Source: Salinivirgaceae bacterium
Lineage (GTDB): Bacteria; Bacteroidota; Bacteroidia; Bacteroidales; SZUA-534
Length of the DNA: 54,911 bases
Assembly: GCA_017645945.1 (NCBI GenBank)
Contig: JAGCNL010000085.1
Coordinates: 1 to 54,911, forward strand
Direction of reading: 5' to 3'
The notes under the pieces are model-generated. The model did not search any database, was not told where the DNA came from, and saw nothing but the letters and a program-made list of their open reading frames with translations. This document shows, piece by piece, positions 22,940 through 32,570 of this stretch; within the stretch, counting starts at the first letter, position 1; every line of letters begins with the position of its first letter. The position numbers were made by a program, and so were the translations under genes.

Positions 22940-24142
22940 ATGAAAAACAACATCTTAACGCTTGCCACCCTTGCACTGACAGCAGCGATGGCAGCCTGCA
23001 ACAGCGAGAACACTGCCAACCGCATTGAATTCCCCGGAACCGTTGACAACGAGGCATTTGCCGCCAACGTGGAGTCGATTTCAGTAGAGAACCTTCAGAT
23101 GGAAGACAACTGGGCGCTTGCGGAAATGGTTTCCATCTGCCTGTCAGACAATTATTTGTATATGATTGAGAGCACAAAGCTGCAGCTGACATGCTTCAAC
23201 CGCCAGACGGGCGAAAAACTGTCGAACCGCTCCATCAACGGCAACGGCCCGGGCGAGATAAATGAATTGAACTCATTGTTTTGCATCGGCGACACGCTCT
23301 GCATCTACGACTCAAAAGGCAGCATTCTCAAGTACGACAACGGCTGCCATTTTATTGGTAAAATGCACGAGTTCAGCGATTTGAGCTGGCGCTACAACAT
23401 TGTCAGACTCGACAACGGAAACTATGTTTTTGTGTCGATAACCAACCCCGACGCTGACGACAACAATCCCGCCATGATGCTTGCCGACAAGGATTTCAAC
23501 ATCATATCGAAGCATTTTGACGTGCCGCAGGCTCAAATATCATTTTTTGACTGCATCGACCCCTGCTTTGTTGTTGGCGACACCATCCGCTCAACATTTC
23601 TTTTCGATTGCAAACTCTACACACTTAGCGGTGAAACTGAGCAAGTTACCGAGCTTGCCGTGCCAAACCCGGTTACCCCAGAAATAGCCAACGAATCGTT
23701 TGCAAGTGGCGACTTTATGGCGCTTGACACCTACGATGGAACTTTCAGCACCATTTGCGGTTCGGGGCGGTTTTTGCTGTTATCCTATCATATTGGGGAT
23801 GACCATTATATGACAACTGTGGACTATCGCACAAACAAGGCCACATCAATATTGATAAGCGATGTTGAGGACAATCTTGAATCGACCGCAAGCATTGTTG
23901 GCAACTTGATTTTGAAATCAGGCCCCGTTAAAAACGCCGACGGCTACATTTATTTAAGGACTCCGAATAGCAATATGGCCAAACTTCTTGAAGGCCACGA
24001 CGACCTTTTGGATGCCCGCCTGAAAGCGACGCAAGCCTCGTACCGTGCCTATCTGGAGCGCAATGCCGAATACATCAAAGGCCTTGAACCTGAAGAACTT
24101 GACGCTGTCAACGTGCTGCTGAAGATTAAATTGAAGGATTGA
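22940..24142 (+). CDS. six-bladed beta-propeller lipoprotein, 400 aa (Prop2)
   Basis: Lipobox MAAC with Cys20. First of five tandem paralogues. Shared features: FPGTVDNEAFAANVESISV after the signal, the blade signature NGNGPGEINELNSLFCIGDT, KYDNGCHFIGKMHEFSDL, and a C-terminal helix ARLKATQASYRAYLERNAEY ending KIKLKD. The C-terminal helix is unusual for a propeller and could be an interaction tail. Expected at the periplasmic face of a membrane or the cell surface. Confidence 0.82.
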   Translation: MKNNILTLATLALTAAMAACNSENTANRIEFPGTVDNEAFAANVESISVENLQMEDNWALAEMVSICLSDNYLYMIESTKLQLTCFNRQTGEKLSNRSINGNGPGEINELNSLFCIGDTLCIYDSKGSILKYDNGCHFIGKMHEFSDLSWRYNIVRLDNGNYVFVSITNPDADDNNPAMMLADKDFNIISKHFDVPQAQISFFDCIDPCFVVGDTIRSTFLFDCKLYTLSGETEQVTELAVPNPVTPEIANESFASGDFMALDTYDGTFSTICGSGRFLLLSYHIGDDHYMTTVDYRTNKATSILISDVEDNLESTASIVGNLILKSGPVKNADGYIYLRTPNSNMAKLLEGHDDLLDARLKATQASYRAYLERNAEYIKGLEPEELDAVNVLLKIKLKD

Positions 24143-24145
24143 TTA

Positions 24146-24215
24146 TTTAAGGCACTAGGCACTAGGCATTAGGCATAAGTTATTGAGGAGTTAGGAATTA
24201 GGAGTTAGGAATTAA
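24146..24215. repeat. tandem seven-base repeats (TTAGGCA and TTAGGAA types)
   Basis: The spacer consists of GGCACTAGGCACTAGGCATT, then GAGTTAGGAATTAGGAGTTA and AGGAATTAACAATTAAA, near-perfect seven-base units. The same arrangement with fewer units occurs at 25424-25475 before the next paralogue, so spacer and gene were duplicated together. Confidence 0.65.
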
Positions 24216-24223
24216 CAATTAAA

Positions 24224-25417
24224 ATGATGAAAACCAACATAATAGCCATAGCCGCCATCTGCGCCACAATGATGGCCTGCAAAAAAACCGATATCACCAT
24301 CACCAATCGCGTGGAGCTTCCTGGAACGGTTGACAATGAGGCGTTTGCAGCGAACGTGGAGTCAATATCGGTGATGAATCTTGAAATGTGCGACGATTGG
24401 GCGTTTGCCAATTATCCGTGGATGGCCATCGGCGATAATTACGTTTACCTTTTTGAAGGCAAGCAGTCGCTTCTTATGTGCTTCGACCGCCAGACCGGTG
24501 ATAAGTTGGCCTCGCGCATGGTCAAGGGCAACGGACCTGGCGAGTTTATGTATATTAGCACAATGTTCTGCAATGGCGACACGCTCTGCCTTTACGACGA
24601 TAAAGGCGTAATTCTCCAATACGACCACAAAATAGCATTCGTGGGCAAACTTCATGAGCTTGGTGAAGAGCTGTCGCACTATAATGTGATGCAGTTTGGC
24701 AGCAAAAACTATGCATTGGTGACCTCAGGCGGCGGTGACGACCAGCCTGTTTTGATAACCGACATGCAGTTCAATATCCTGTCGCGGCATTTCCCCGTTC
24801 AGGAAAGGCATAATAGTCTTGGGTCGGGCGTGTCAAGACCTTACTATTCGAAAGGCGATACCGTGCGCGGCTTCCTGGCGAGCGACAACCGCATTTTCGC
24901 GCTCTGCGGCGAGACCGAAAGCTGCACCGAGCTGGTGGTTCCCAATCCACTGCCGGCAGAGGTTATGCAAAAGGCGACATACGGTGAAATTGATTTCCAA
25001 ACGGTGTTTGAGTACGATGGAATGTTCGGCAACTTGACCGAGTCGGGCCGGTTCGTCAGTTTCGTCTATAGTTGCGACCGCAACCGCTACACATCGCTGC
25101 TCGACAAGCGCACAAACAGCGTTGTGTCGATACGTGCCAACGGCGGAAACGCTGACAATGCTGCTGGAGTTCTGGCCGATTTCTTCAACAAGACAACCAT
25201 TTTCCAAACCGATGGCAAGTTCATCTACACCAAGGCGCAAAACGCACGTATGGCCGAACTGATTGAGGGTCACGACGATGTTCTCGACGCCCGCCTGAAG
25301 GCGACGCAAGCCCAGTACCGCGCCTATTTGGAGCGTAACGCCGAATTCCTAAAAGGACTTGAACCCGAAGAACGCAAAGCAGCAAACGTGATATTGAAAA
25401 TAAAACTGAAAGATTGA
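24224..25417 (+). CDS. six-bladed beta-propeller lipoprotein, 397 aa (Prop3)
   Basis: Lipobox MMAC with Cys19, followed by KKTD. Closest to Prop4: the first 20 codons and the leader before the ATG are nearly the same (MMKTNIIAIAAICATMMAC against MMKTNIITIAAICTAMMAC). It carries LPGTVDNEAFAANVESISVM, KGNGPGEFMYISTMFCNGDT and the C-terminal helix ending KIKLKD. The middle blades differ strongly from the neighbours, which suggests changed ligand or partner. Confidence 0.82.
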   Translation: MMKTNIIAIAAICATMMACKKTDITITNRVELPGTVDNEAFAANVESISVMNLEMCDDWAFANYPWMAIGDNYVYLFEGKQSLLMCFDRQTGDKLASRMVKGNGPGEFMYISTMFCNGDTLCLYDDKGVILQYDHKIAFVGKLHELGEELSHYNVMQFGSKNYALVTSGGGDDQPVLITDMQFNILSRHFPVQERHNSLGSGVSRPYYSKGDTVRGFLASDNRIFALCGETESCTELVVPNPLPAEVMQKATYGEIDFQTVFEYDGMFGNLTESGRFVSFVYSCDRNRYTSLLDKRTNSVVSIRANGGNADNAAGVLADFFNKTTIFQTDGKFIYTKAQNARMAELIEGHDDVLDARLKATQAQYRAYLERNAEFLKGLEPEERKAANVILKIKLKD

Positions 25418-25423
25418 TTTTTA

Positions 25424-25475
25424 AGGCATTAGGCATAAGTAATTGAGAATTTAGGAATTAGGATTTAGGAATTAA
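25424..25475. repeat. tandem seven-base repeats, second copy
   Basis: GGCATTAGGCATAAGT followed by ATTTAGGAATTAGGATTTAG and GAATTAACAATT. This is a shortened version of the spacer at 24146-24215. Confidence 0.6.
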
Positions 25476-25483
25476 CAATTAAA

Positions 25484-26713
25484 ATGATGAAAACCAACAT
25501 AATAACCATCGCTGCCATCTGCACCGCAATGATGGCTTGCAACAGCAATCAAACCGACACCGCTGTCACCAACCGCGTTGAACTCCCTGGAACCGTTGAC
25601 AACGAGGCGTTTGCCAACAATGTGGAATCAATCTCGGTGATGAACCTGCAAATGGGCGACGACTGGACTTTTATGAGTGAAATGAATATTGGATTGTCCG
25701 ACAGTTATATATATATGGCAGACCAGATTGATTTGCGATTGTCGTGTTATGACCGCAAAACTGGAGCAAAATTGGCTGAACGTACACTCAAAGGCAATGG
25801 CCCTGGCGAGACAATAGGAATAAATTCATTGTTTTGCGTTGGCGACACTTGCTGTATCTACGACACCCGAAGTGTTATCCGCCAATACAACCAAAACTGC
25901 AACTATATAGGCAAAATGCACGAGTTCAGCAATTTGGGATGGTGTTACCACATTGTAAGGCTGAATAGTGGGGATTACGCTTTTGTTTCTCCAAGAAACG
26001 ACCACTACACAGACTCGGCAACTGCTGCTTTAATTTTGGCTGACAAATCGTTCAATATCACATCCGAGCATTTTGCCGTCTCCCGAGCCCATACCGAAAT
26101 TTTGGGCAGCGACCCTTGTTATGTAGATGACGATACAATTCGTATGATTTGCGCATACGACAATCACATTTACTCACTTTGCAGCGGTACCGAACAATGC
26201 ATCGAGTTAGTTGTTCCGAATCCGATAACACCAGAAAAGGCTAATGAATTATTTGATATAGGTGATTTTAAGGTGCTTCGAGAAAATTTCAAGATGGCTC
26301 GTGAAAAATATGATGGTCCTTTTCATTCATTGTGTGGTTCGGGGCGATTTTTGTCATTCGGTTATCATTTTGAGAAGGAAGATTATTGGGCGATGCTTGA
26401 CAAGCATACAAACAAAGTCGTATCAATACAGAAAACCAACAACGATGTGGAAACGACCGCAGATATTGTCAGCAAATTTTTTACTGAATCAGTTGTTGTT
26501 AAACTGGACAGTGACCAAATCTACGTACAATGTAAGAATGGTACATTTGCCAGCATTCTCGAAGGCAACGACAATCTTTTAGATGCCCGCCTTCGTGAAA
26601 CCCAAGCCCAGTACCGCGCCTATTTGGAGCGCAATGCCGAATATCTGAAAGGTCTTGACGAAGACGAGCGCGACGCGGCAAACGTGATTTTGAAGATTAA
26701 ATTGAAGGATTGA
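25484..26713 (+). CDS. six-bladed beta-propeller lipoprotein, 409 aa (Prop4)
   Basis: Lipobox MMAC with Cys19. Family marks: LPGTVDNEAFANNVESISVM, LKGNGPGETIGINSLFCVGD, YIGKMHEFSNLGW, and the C-terminal helix LRETQAQYRAYLERNAEYLK ending KIKLKD. It has a slightly longer segment around REKYDGPFHSLCGSGRFLSF. Same operon and strand as its neighbours. Confidence 0.82.
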   Translation: MMKTNIITIAAICTAMMACNSNQTDTAVTNRVELPGTVDNEAFANNVESISVMNLQMGDDWTFMSEMNIGLSDSYIYMADQIDLRLSCYDRKTGAKLAERTLKGNGPGETIGINSLFCVGDTCCIYDTRSVIRQYNQNCNYIGKMHEFSNLGWCYHIVRLNSGDYAFVSPRNDHYTDSATAALILADKSFNITSEHFAVSRAHTEILGSDPCYVDDDTIRMICAYDNHIYSLCSGTEQCIELVVPNPITPEKANELFDIGDFKVLRENFKMAREKYDGPFHSLCGSGRFLSFGYHFEKEDYWAMLDKHTNKVVSIQKTNNDVETTADIVSKFFTESVVVKLDSDQIYVQCKNGTFASILEGNDNLLDARLRETQAQYRAYLERNAEYLKGLDEDERDAANVILKIKLKD

Positions 26714-26741
26714 ATTTTAAGGCATTAGGCAAAAGGCATTA

Positions 26742-26766
26742 GTAGGGACGTGGCGTGCCGCGTCCG
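26742..26766. repeat. 25-bp GC-rich palindromic repeat, copy 1
   Basis: GTAGGGACGTGGCGTGCCGC followed by GTCCG. An identical 25-base copy lies at 29461-29485. The GGACG and CGTCC ends pair around a GC-rich centre. The surrounding spacer also keeps TTAGGCA units. Confidence 0.7.
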
Positions 26767-26799
26767 AAATCAAAAATCGTTAATCAAAAATGAATTAAT

Positions 26800-28032
26800 A
26801 TGAAAACCAACCTCTTATCCATCGCCGCCATCTGTGCCACAATGATGGCTTGCAACAGCAAAACCGAAAACGCCGTCACCGACCACATCGAACTTACTGG
26901 AAGCGTTGACAACGAGGCGTTTGTGGCAAACATCGAGTCAATCGACGTGCTGAACCTCCAAATGGACGACGACTGGGTGTTCGAGGACGGAATGCAATTC
27001 GCCTTGTCCGACAATTATTTATATATGGTATGCGGCGAGAAGTTGCGGCTGACTAGCCTCAAACTTCAATCGGGCGAAAAACTGACAGGCCGTATGCTCC
27101 GAGGCAACGGCCCTGGCGAAATAAACGGATTGAGCGCATTGTTCTGCGTCGGCGACACGCTGTTCGTTCTCGATGGAATGGGAATTGTCCGCCAGTACGA
27201 CAACAACGGCCATTTCCTAGGTAAGATACACGATTTTGGCGACACGGTTCCCATTAGAGATATGTTTCGCCTGAAAAACGGTGATTTTGTGCTGATTAGG
27301 CACAGTTACCAAACGTCGGATTCTGTCCTCAACCAAGTGTTGATAGCCGACCAGTCGTTCAATATCAAAGCGGAGCATTTCGCCTTGCCACTTCCGCGTT
27401 TGGTGATTGTGATGATGGGTGGAGGAAAGCCATATTGCGCCAGCGGCGACGCCATTCGTTTCTTCTTCTATAGCAATATGGACAACCACCTTTATTCGCT
27501 CTGCGGCGACAGCGAACAATGCACCGAACTGGGTCTGCCTAATCCGCAAACGGCTGAAATCTTTATCGATGCCTCGAATGAGATTATGCGGACTCACACC
27601 ACAGACGCTTTCAACAAATTGTTCGAACTCGACGGCTCTTTCGGCAATCTGTGCGAGTCGGGGCGGTTTATTTGTTTCCGATACTATATCAGCCATAAAA
27701 CATACATTGCTATGATTGACAAGCGCTCAAACAGCGTGGTATCACTATATTCCGATGGTGATGACGAGGGAAACGTGCCGAATTATCTGTATAGGATTTT
27801 CTCCACTATGGAGGTTCTTTATTCCGACGGCGAATACATCTACGCAAAGTGCAAGAGCAGTTGTGCGGCAAAACTTTTCGATGGCAACGACGACCTTTTG
27901 GACGCCCGCCTAAAGAAATCGCAAGCCCAGTTCCGCGCCTATCTCGACCGCAACGCCGAATACATCAAAGGTCTTGACGAAGACGAGCGCGAGGCAACCA
28001 ACGTGATTTTGAAGATTAAATTGAAGGATTGA
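26800..28032 (+). CDS. six-bladed beta-propeller lipoprotein, 410 aa (Prop5)
   Basis: Lipobox MMAC with Cys18. Marks: LTGSVDNEAFVANIESIDVL, RGNGPGEINGLSALFCVGDT, HFLGKIHDFGD, and the C-terminal helix ARLKKSQAQFRAYLDRNAEY ending KIKLKD. Blades 3-5 diverge from the other members (a Gly-Gly-Gly-Lys segment, VMMGGGKPYCASGDAIRFFF). Confidence 0.82.
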   Translation: MKTNLLSIAAICATMMACNSKTENAVTDHIELTGSVDNEAFVANIESIDVLNLQMDDDWVFEDGMQFALSDNYLYMVCGEKLRLTSLKLQSGEKLTGRMLRGNGPGEINGLSALFCVGDTLFVLDGMGIVRQYDNNGHFLGKIHDFGDTVPIRDMFRLKNGDFVLIRHSYQTSDSVLNQVLIADQSFNIKAEHFALPLPRLVIVMMGGGKPYCASGDAIRFFFYSNMDNHLYSLCGDSEQCTELGLPNPQTAEIFIDASNEIMRTHTTDAFNKLFELDGSFGNLCESGRFICFRYYISHKTYIAMIDKRSNSVVSLYSDGDDEGNVPNYLYRIFSTMEVLYSDGEYIYAKCKSSCAAKLFDGNDDLLDARLKKSQAQFRAYLDRNAEYIKGLDEDEREATNVILKIKLKD

Positions 28033-28055
28033 AAATTAAAGGATGCCGCTTCGCG

Positions 28056-28147
28056 GGAAATTGGAATAAAATTTAAAAGAAAATTTATAAAAAATTGATA
28101 TTTAGAATTTTATAATAATTTTTAAATCAAATTTTCTAAAAATTTCC
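28056..28147. repeat. AT-rich long imperfect inverted repeat in a 158-bp spacer
   Basis: Two nested arm pairs: GGAAATT at 28056-28062 with AATTTCC at 28141-28147, and AGAAAATTT at 28078-28086 with AAATTTTCT at 28129-28137. The ends carry GC-rich pieces (GCCGCTTCGCGGG, and CGCCCGTTAGGGCG at about 28147-28160). The whole could fold as one long stem in RNA. It could be a small non-autonomous insertion; no target duplication was found by eye. Confidence 0.5.
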
Positions 28148-28190
28148 GCCCGTTAGGGCGCTAACGAAAAAAAATTAAAAACATAAAACT

Positions 28191-29399
28191 ATGAACCACA
28201 AACTCTTAACCATCGCCGCCCTCGCACTGGCGGCAGCACTGACCGCTTGCAACAGCGGCAGCAAAACCGAAGTGGCTGTATCCAGCAGCGTTGAACTTCC
28301 TGGAACTGTTGACAGTGTTGCTTTTGCCGACAACATTGAGTCAATATCGTTGTTGAATTTGCAGATGGACGATGACTGGGCGTTCATCTTCTCTCCGCAT
28401 TTCGTCTTTTCCGACAACTATATGTATATGTTTGAGGACGAAACAATGAAAATGCTTTGTTTCGATAAGCGGACGGGCGAAAAAATATCGAGCAGAGCAA
28501 TCCTTGGAAACGGTCCTGGCGAAATAGTGCATTTCTACGATATGTTTTGTGTCGGCGACAACTTCTGTGTTTACGACGAGAAGCATATCATCCGCCAGTA
28601 CAACTCAAAAGGCGCGTTCCTTGGCAAAATGCACGAGTGTGAAGATTCGTTTTCGGGTTACAACCACATAATGCGGCTTAAAAACGGAGATTATGCGTTC
28701 TTTTTGCGCGGAGACAGACAGTCAGACTCCGTAAGGCCAGCCATCTTGCTGACTGACGAATCGTTCAACATTAAATCGAGATATTTTACAATACCACAAA
28801 GCAAGTCTTGGTTAAATATCGGCTATGCAAATCCATATTTTGTTAACGATGATACTGTCCGATTCTTCCTTTCGTATGACACCCATCTTTATTCGCTCTG
28901 CAGCGGCATTGAGCGGAATATTGAGTTGGTACAGCCCAATCCATTGACCGTAAAAATTGCAAATAGTCTTGACCCTCGCGATTCTCATTATTTTGAAAAG
29001 ATAGATTCGTATGATGGTAGTTTTTTTGATTTTGGCGAATCGGGGCGGTTCCTGGTATTTCGATATAAAATGAGTGGCACTTATTATTTCTCGATGCTTG
29101 ACAAACGCACAAACAAAGTTGTATCTATTGATCGCAGTAAGTCTGAAAACATAGTGGCTAATTTGTTAGATAGAATGTATTATTTGTCTTCCGATGGAAA
29201 ATATCTCTACGGGAAATATTTTTACAAAGATTTGGCTGCTCTGCTCGAAAACCTCGGCGACCAACCCGACGAGCGTTTGCAAAAAACGAAAGCCGAATTG
29301 CAGGCCTGCCTGGAGCGCAACGCCGACTACATCAAAGGTCTTGAACCCGAGGATCTTGGCGAGGCAAACATATTGGCGAAAATCAAATTGAAAGATTAG
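28191..29399 (+). CDS. six-bladed beta-propeller lipoprotein, 402 aa (Prop6)
   Basis: Lipobox LTAC with Cys20. Marks: LPGTVDSVAFADNIESISLL, LGNGPGEIVHFYDMFCVGDN and FLGKMHECEDSF. The C-terminal helix is diverged (ERLQKTKAELQACLERNADY) but ends KIKLKD. It is the most divergent of the five tandem members. The 130-base spacer after it holds the second GTAGGGACG repeat and leads to the first RND gene. Confidence 0.82.
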   Translation: MNHKLLTIAALALAAALTACNSGSKTEVAVSSSVELPGTVDSVAFADNIESISLLNLQMDDDWAFIFSPHFVFSDNYMYMFEDETMKMLCFDKRTGEKISSRAILGNGPGEIVHFYDMFCVGDNFCVYDEKHIIRQYNSKGAFLGKMHECEDSFSGYNHIMRLKNGDYAFFLRGDRQSDSVRPAILLTDESFNIKSRYFTIPQSKSWLNIGYANPYFVNDDTVRFFLSYDTHLYSLCSGIERNIELVQPNPLTVKIANSLDPRDSHYFEKIDSYDGSFFDFGESGRFLVFRYKMSGTYYFSMLDKRTNKVVSIDRSKSENIVANLLDRMYYLSSDGKYLYGKYFYKDLAALLENLGDQPDERLQKTKAELQACLERNADYIKGLEPEDLGEANILAKIKLKD

Positions 29400-29460
29400 A
29401 GAAGTAAAGTATTAAGTAATAAGTTTTAAAAGTTATAAGTTAAAAAGGCATAAGGCATAG

Positions 29461-29485
29461 GTAGGGACGTGGCGTGCCGCGTCCG
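29461..29485. repeat. 25-bp GC-rich palindromic repeat, copy 2
   Basis: Identical to 26742-26766 over 25 bases. It lies 45 bases before the start of the first RND permease, preceded by degenerate GGCATAAGGCATAG units. Confidence 0.7.
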
Positions 29486-29529
29486 CCATTCCCCAAAAAC
29501 CAACACCAAACACCTAATACCAAAAAACT

Positions 29530-32500
29530 ATGTTCAAACAGCTGATAAACAAACCAATCGCAGTTACAATGGTGCTCATTGCAGTGCTGGTGCTCGGCGT
29601 GGCGGCAATCAATATGCTGCCTGTGTCGCTGGTGCCCGACATCGATATTCCGCAGATAACCGTTCAGGTGTCGTCGGCGGGAAAGTCGGCGCGTGAGCTC
29701 AACGAGACAATGATTAACCCGCTGCGCTCGCAACTGGTGCAGGTGCCGCATCTGAACCAGATAAACTGCACGGCCAAAGACGGTAGCGGCGTCATCTCAA
29801 TGGTGTTCGACTACGGCTCCGATGCCGACTACATCTTCATCGACGTGAATGAGCGCATCGACCGCGCAATGGCCAACTGGCCCCGTGGCGAGGACCGTCC
29901 TGTGGTGGCACGCGCCAGCGCAACCGACATCCCAGCCTTCTTCATCAACATCACGCTGGCCGACTCCATTGTCACCGAGCAGCAGACGCTCGAGATGAGC
30001 TCCTTCGCGCGCCAGGTGATTGTGCGCCGCATTGAGCAGCTGCCCGAGGTGGCTATGGTGGATGTGTCGGGACTGCTGCACCCCGAGCTGCTGATTGTGC
30101 CCGATATGGAGAAACTGCAGTCGTTGGGCATCACCGAGCAGCAGCTGTCAGAGGCCGTCAACGGTGCCAACGTGCATCTGGGCAGCCTCTCCATTCGCGA
30201 CGGCGAGTACCGCTTCGACGTGCGCTTTGAGTCGGCTCTGCTCAACCGCACCGATGTTGAGGACGTATGGCTCAAAATCCACGACCGCGTTTATCAGCTC
30301 AAAGACCTTGCCGAAGTGCGCGAGCAGCCGCAGACAATGAAGGGAATGATAACCTCCGACGGCCGCCAGTGCGTCACAATGGCCGTCATCAAGCGCACCG
30401 AGGCCCGTATGGCCGACTTGCAGAAAGGCGTGAGCAAGCTGATGGAGGCTTTCGCCGAAGACTACCCCACAATGCGCTTCACCGTCACCCGCGACCAGAC
30501 CGAGCTGCTCGACTACTCAATCAACAATATGATTAAGAACCTGATTTTCGGCGCGTTGTTCGCCTGCCTGATAATCTTCTTCTTTATGCACGATTTCAAG
30601 TCGCCGATGCTGGTGGTGGTCACCATCCCCACGGCGCTCATCCTCTCGTTCCTTTTCTTCTACGTTATCGGCATATCAATCAATGTGATATCGCTCTCGG
30701 GCCTTGTTCTGGGCCTGGGTATGATGGTCGACAACTCCATCATCACCATCGACAACATAACGCAGCGGTGGCGCAAGGGCGAGATGCTTTCCGATGCGTG
30801 CGTCTATGGCTCGCAGGAGGTTTTCACCCCGATGTTGAGCTCCGTGCTCACCACCTGCGCCATCTTTGTGCCGATGATTTTTATGAGCGGCATTGCGGGA
30901 GCTCTTTTCTACGACGAGGCAATGGCCGTCAGCATCACGCTGATGTCGGCTTTGGCCGTGTCGGTGCTGCTGATGCCCGTGCTCTACAACCTGCTCTACA
31001 AGCGTCAGAGCCAGAATTTCGGCGGTCCGCTTCCGCGCGAAAAGGGGCTTTGGCTCACCCGCATCTACGACCGCTGGCTCAAGTGGCTTTTCCGCCGCCG
31101 CGCCGTGGTGTGGGCAGTGCTGGGAACTTCGGTGGTGCTGATTGGCGTCTTGTTTGCCAATCTTGAGAAACGCAAGCTGCCGCTGATGGCCCATTCCGAC
31201 ACACTGGTGAGCATCGAATGGAACGAGCGCATCACCGTTGAGGAGAACAACCGCCGCTGCCAAAGCCTGATTGGCCAATTCGGCAGCCTCATCAGGCAAT
31301 CCACCTGTATGGTCGGCTCTCAGCAGTTTGTGCTTGCCCACACGGGCGAGATAACGCCCACCGAGGCTGTCATCTACATCAAAGCCGCATCGCCCGACGA
31401 TATTGCACTGATTGAGAAACAGATAGCCGAGACAATGCGCCGCCAGTGGCCGCAATCGGTGGTGAGCAGCCGAGCCGCGGGCAACATTTTCGATATGATT
31501 TTTGCCGAGAAGGAGCCGCCGCTCACCGTGCGTCTGCGGGCCACGGGCGGCGAACCGCCAACGCCTGCCGCGCTCACGGCCGTCTGCGACCAGATTCGCG
31601 CCGCCCTGCCCGACGCTGGCGTGCAGCCCATTGAGTGGAACGACTACATTGAACTTGTGGCCGACCCCGAGCGGCTCGCGCTCTACGGCGTCAGTTACGA
31701 CCAGATAATGCAATATCTGCGCAACGCAATGAACGACAACCAGATACTGCGCATCAGCAAGGGCGATGTGTCGGAGCCGATAGTGATTGGCGCGGGCCAC
31801 AAGCAGGCCGCCGACCTCATCAGCGGCTGCCAGATTGCCACCAAGGGCGGCAGCGTTCCGCTCGACGTGCTGATGAAGGAGACCCGCAACCGCGACCTGA
31901 AAACCATCACCTCGGGTGCCGACGGCGAGTACTACCCCATTCCGCTCAACATCAGCGGCCGCCAGGTGGAGCCTGCAATGGCGGCCATCCGCGAGGTGGT
32001 GCGCCAGACCGACGGGTTCGAGGTCGATTTCTCGGGCGCCTATTTCACCAACCGCGAGTTAATCAGAGAGATGTGTATGGTGCTGCTCATCTCGGTGCTG
32101 CTGCTGTTCTTCATTCTGGCGGCGCAGTTCGAGAGCCTTGTGCAGCCGCTCATCATTATGCTCGAACTGCTCACCGACATCTTTGCGGCAATGCTGGCGC
32201 TCAAAATCTTCGGCGAGAGCCTCAACCTGATGTCGATGATTGGCATTGTGGTGATGTGCGGCATCGTCATCAACGACAGTATTTTGAAGGTGGACACCAT
32301 CAACCGTCTGCGCGCAAGCGGAATGAGCCTGAAACGCACCATTATGGACGCTGGCCGCCGCCGTCTGAAACCCATCATAATGACCTCATTGACAACCATT
32401 CTGGCCATTGCGCCGTTCCTTGTCAAGGGCGATATGGGCAGCGACTTGCAGTATCCGCTCTCGCTGGCGCTCATTGCGGGAATGGTGGCTGGCACGCTGG

Positions 32501-32562
32501 TGAGCGTCTTCTTTGTGCCGATAGCCTACTACGCCATCTATCGTAAAACTGAAAAAATCTGA
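29530..32562 (+). CDS. RND efflux permease 1, 1010 aa
   Basis: Inner-membrane proton-driven pump subunit of the AcrB/MdtBC superfamily. TM1 at 10-30 (AVTMVLIAVLVLGVAAINML), the first periplasmic domain, then TM2-6 from about 335. TM4 reads LVLGLGMMVDNSIITIDN, with Asp401-Asn402 where AcrB has Asp407-Asp408. TM10, near residue 910, reads GIVVMCGIVINDSILKVDTI, with Asn-Asp at the place of the AcrB lysine, a form seen in other non-AcrB RND pumps. Full length. It is followed eight bases later by a second permease, so a mixed trimer of the MdtB/MdtC kind is possible. Confidence 0.93.
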   Translation: MFKQLINKPIAVTMVLIAVLVLGVAAINMLPVSLVPDIDIPQITVQVSSAGKSARELNETMINPLRSQLVQVPHLNQINCTAKDGSGVISMVFDYGSDADYIFIDVNERIDRAMANWPRGEDRPVVARASATDIPAFFINITLADSIVTEQQTLEMSSFARQVIVRRIEQLPEVAMVDVSGLLHPELLIVPDMEKLQSLGITEQQLSEAVNGANVHLGSLSIRDGEYRFDVRFESALLNRTDVEDVWLKIHDRVYQLKDLAEVREQPQTMKGMITSDGRQCVTMAVIKRTEARMADLQKGVSKLMEAFAEDYPTMRFTVTRDQTELLDYSINNMIKNLIFGALFACLIIFFFMHDFKSPMLVVVTIPTALILSFLFFYVIGISINVISLSGLVLGLGMMVDNSIITIDNITQRWRKGEMLSDACVYGSQEVFTPMLSSVLTTCAIFVPMIFMSGIAGALFYDEAMAVSITLMSALAVSVLLMPVLYNLLYKRQSQNFGGPLPREKGLWLTRIYDRWLKWLFRRRAVVWAVLGTSVVLIGVLFANLEKRKLPLMAHSDTLVSIEWNERITVEENNRRCQSLIGQFGSLIRQSTCMVGSQQFVLAHTGEITPTEAVIYIKAASPDDIALIEKQIAETMRRQWPQSVVSSRAAGNIFDMIFAEKEPPLTVRLRATGGEPPTPAALTAVCDQIRAALPDAGVQPIEWNDYIELVADPERLALYGVSYDQIMQYLRNAMNDNQILRISKGDVSEPIVIGAGHKQAADLISGCQIATKGGSVPLDVLMKETRNRDLKTITSGADGEYYPIPLNISGRQVEPAMAAIREVVRQTDGFEVDFSGAYFTNRELIREMCMVLLISVLLLFFILAAQFESLVQPLIIMLELLTDIFAAMLALKIFGESLNLMSMIGIVVMCGIVINDSILKVDTINRLRASGMSLKRTIMDAGRRRLKPIIMTSLTTILAIAPFLVKGDMGSDLQYPLSLALIAGMVAGTLVSVFFVPIAYYAIYRKTEKI

Positions 32563-32570
32563 TTTTGAAT

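Noticed and set aside
22940..29399. Tandem lipoproteins as SusD or TonB-linked glycan genes
   Set aside because: No SusC/TonB receptor nearby, and the NGPGE blade pattern fits beta-propellers, not the helical SusD fold.
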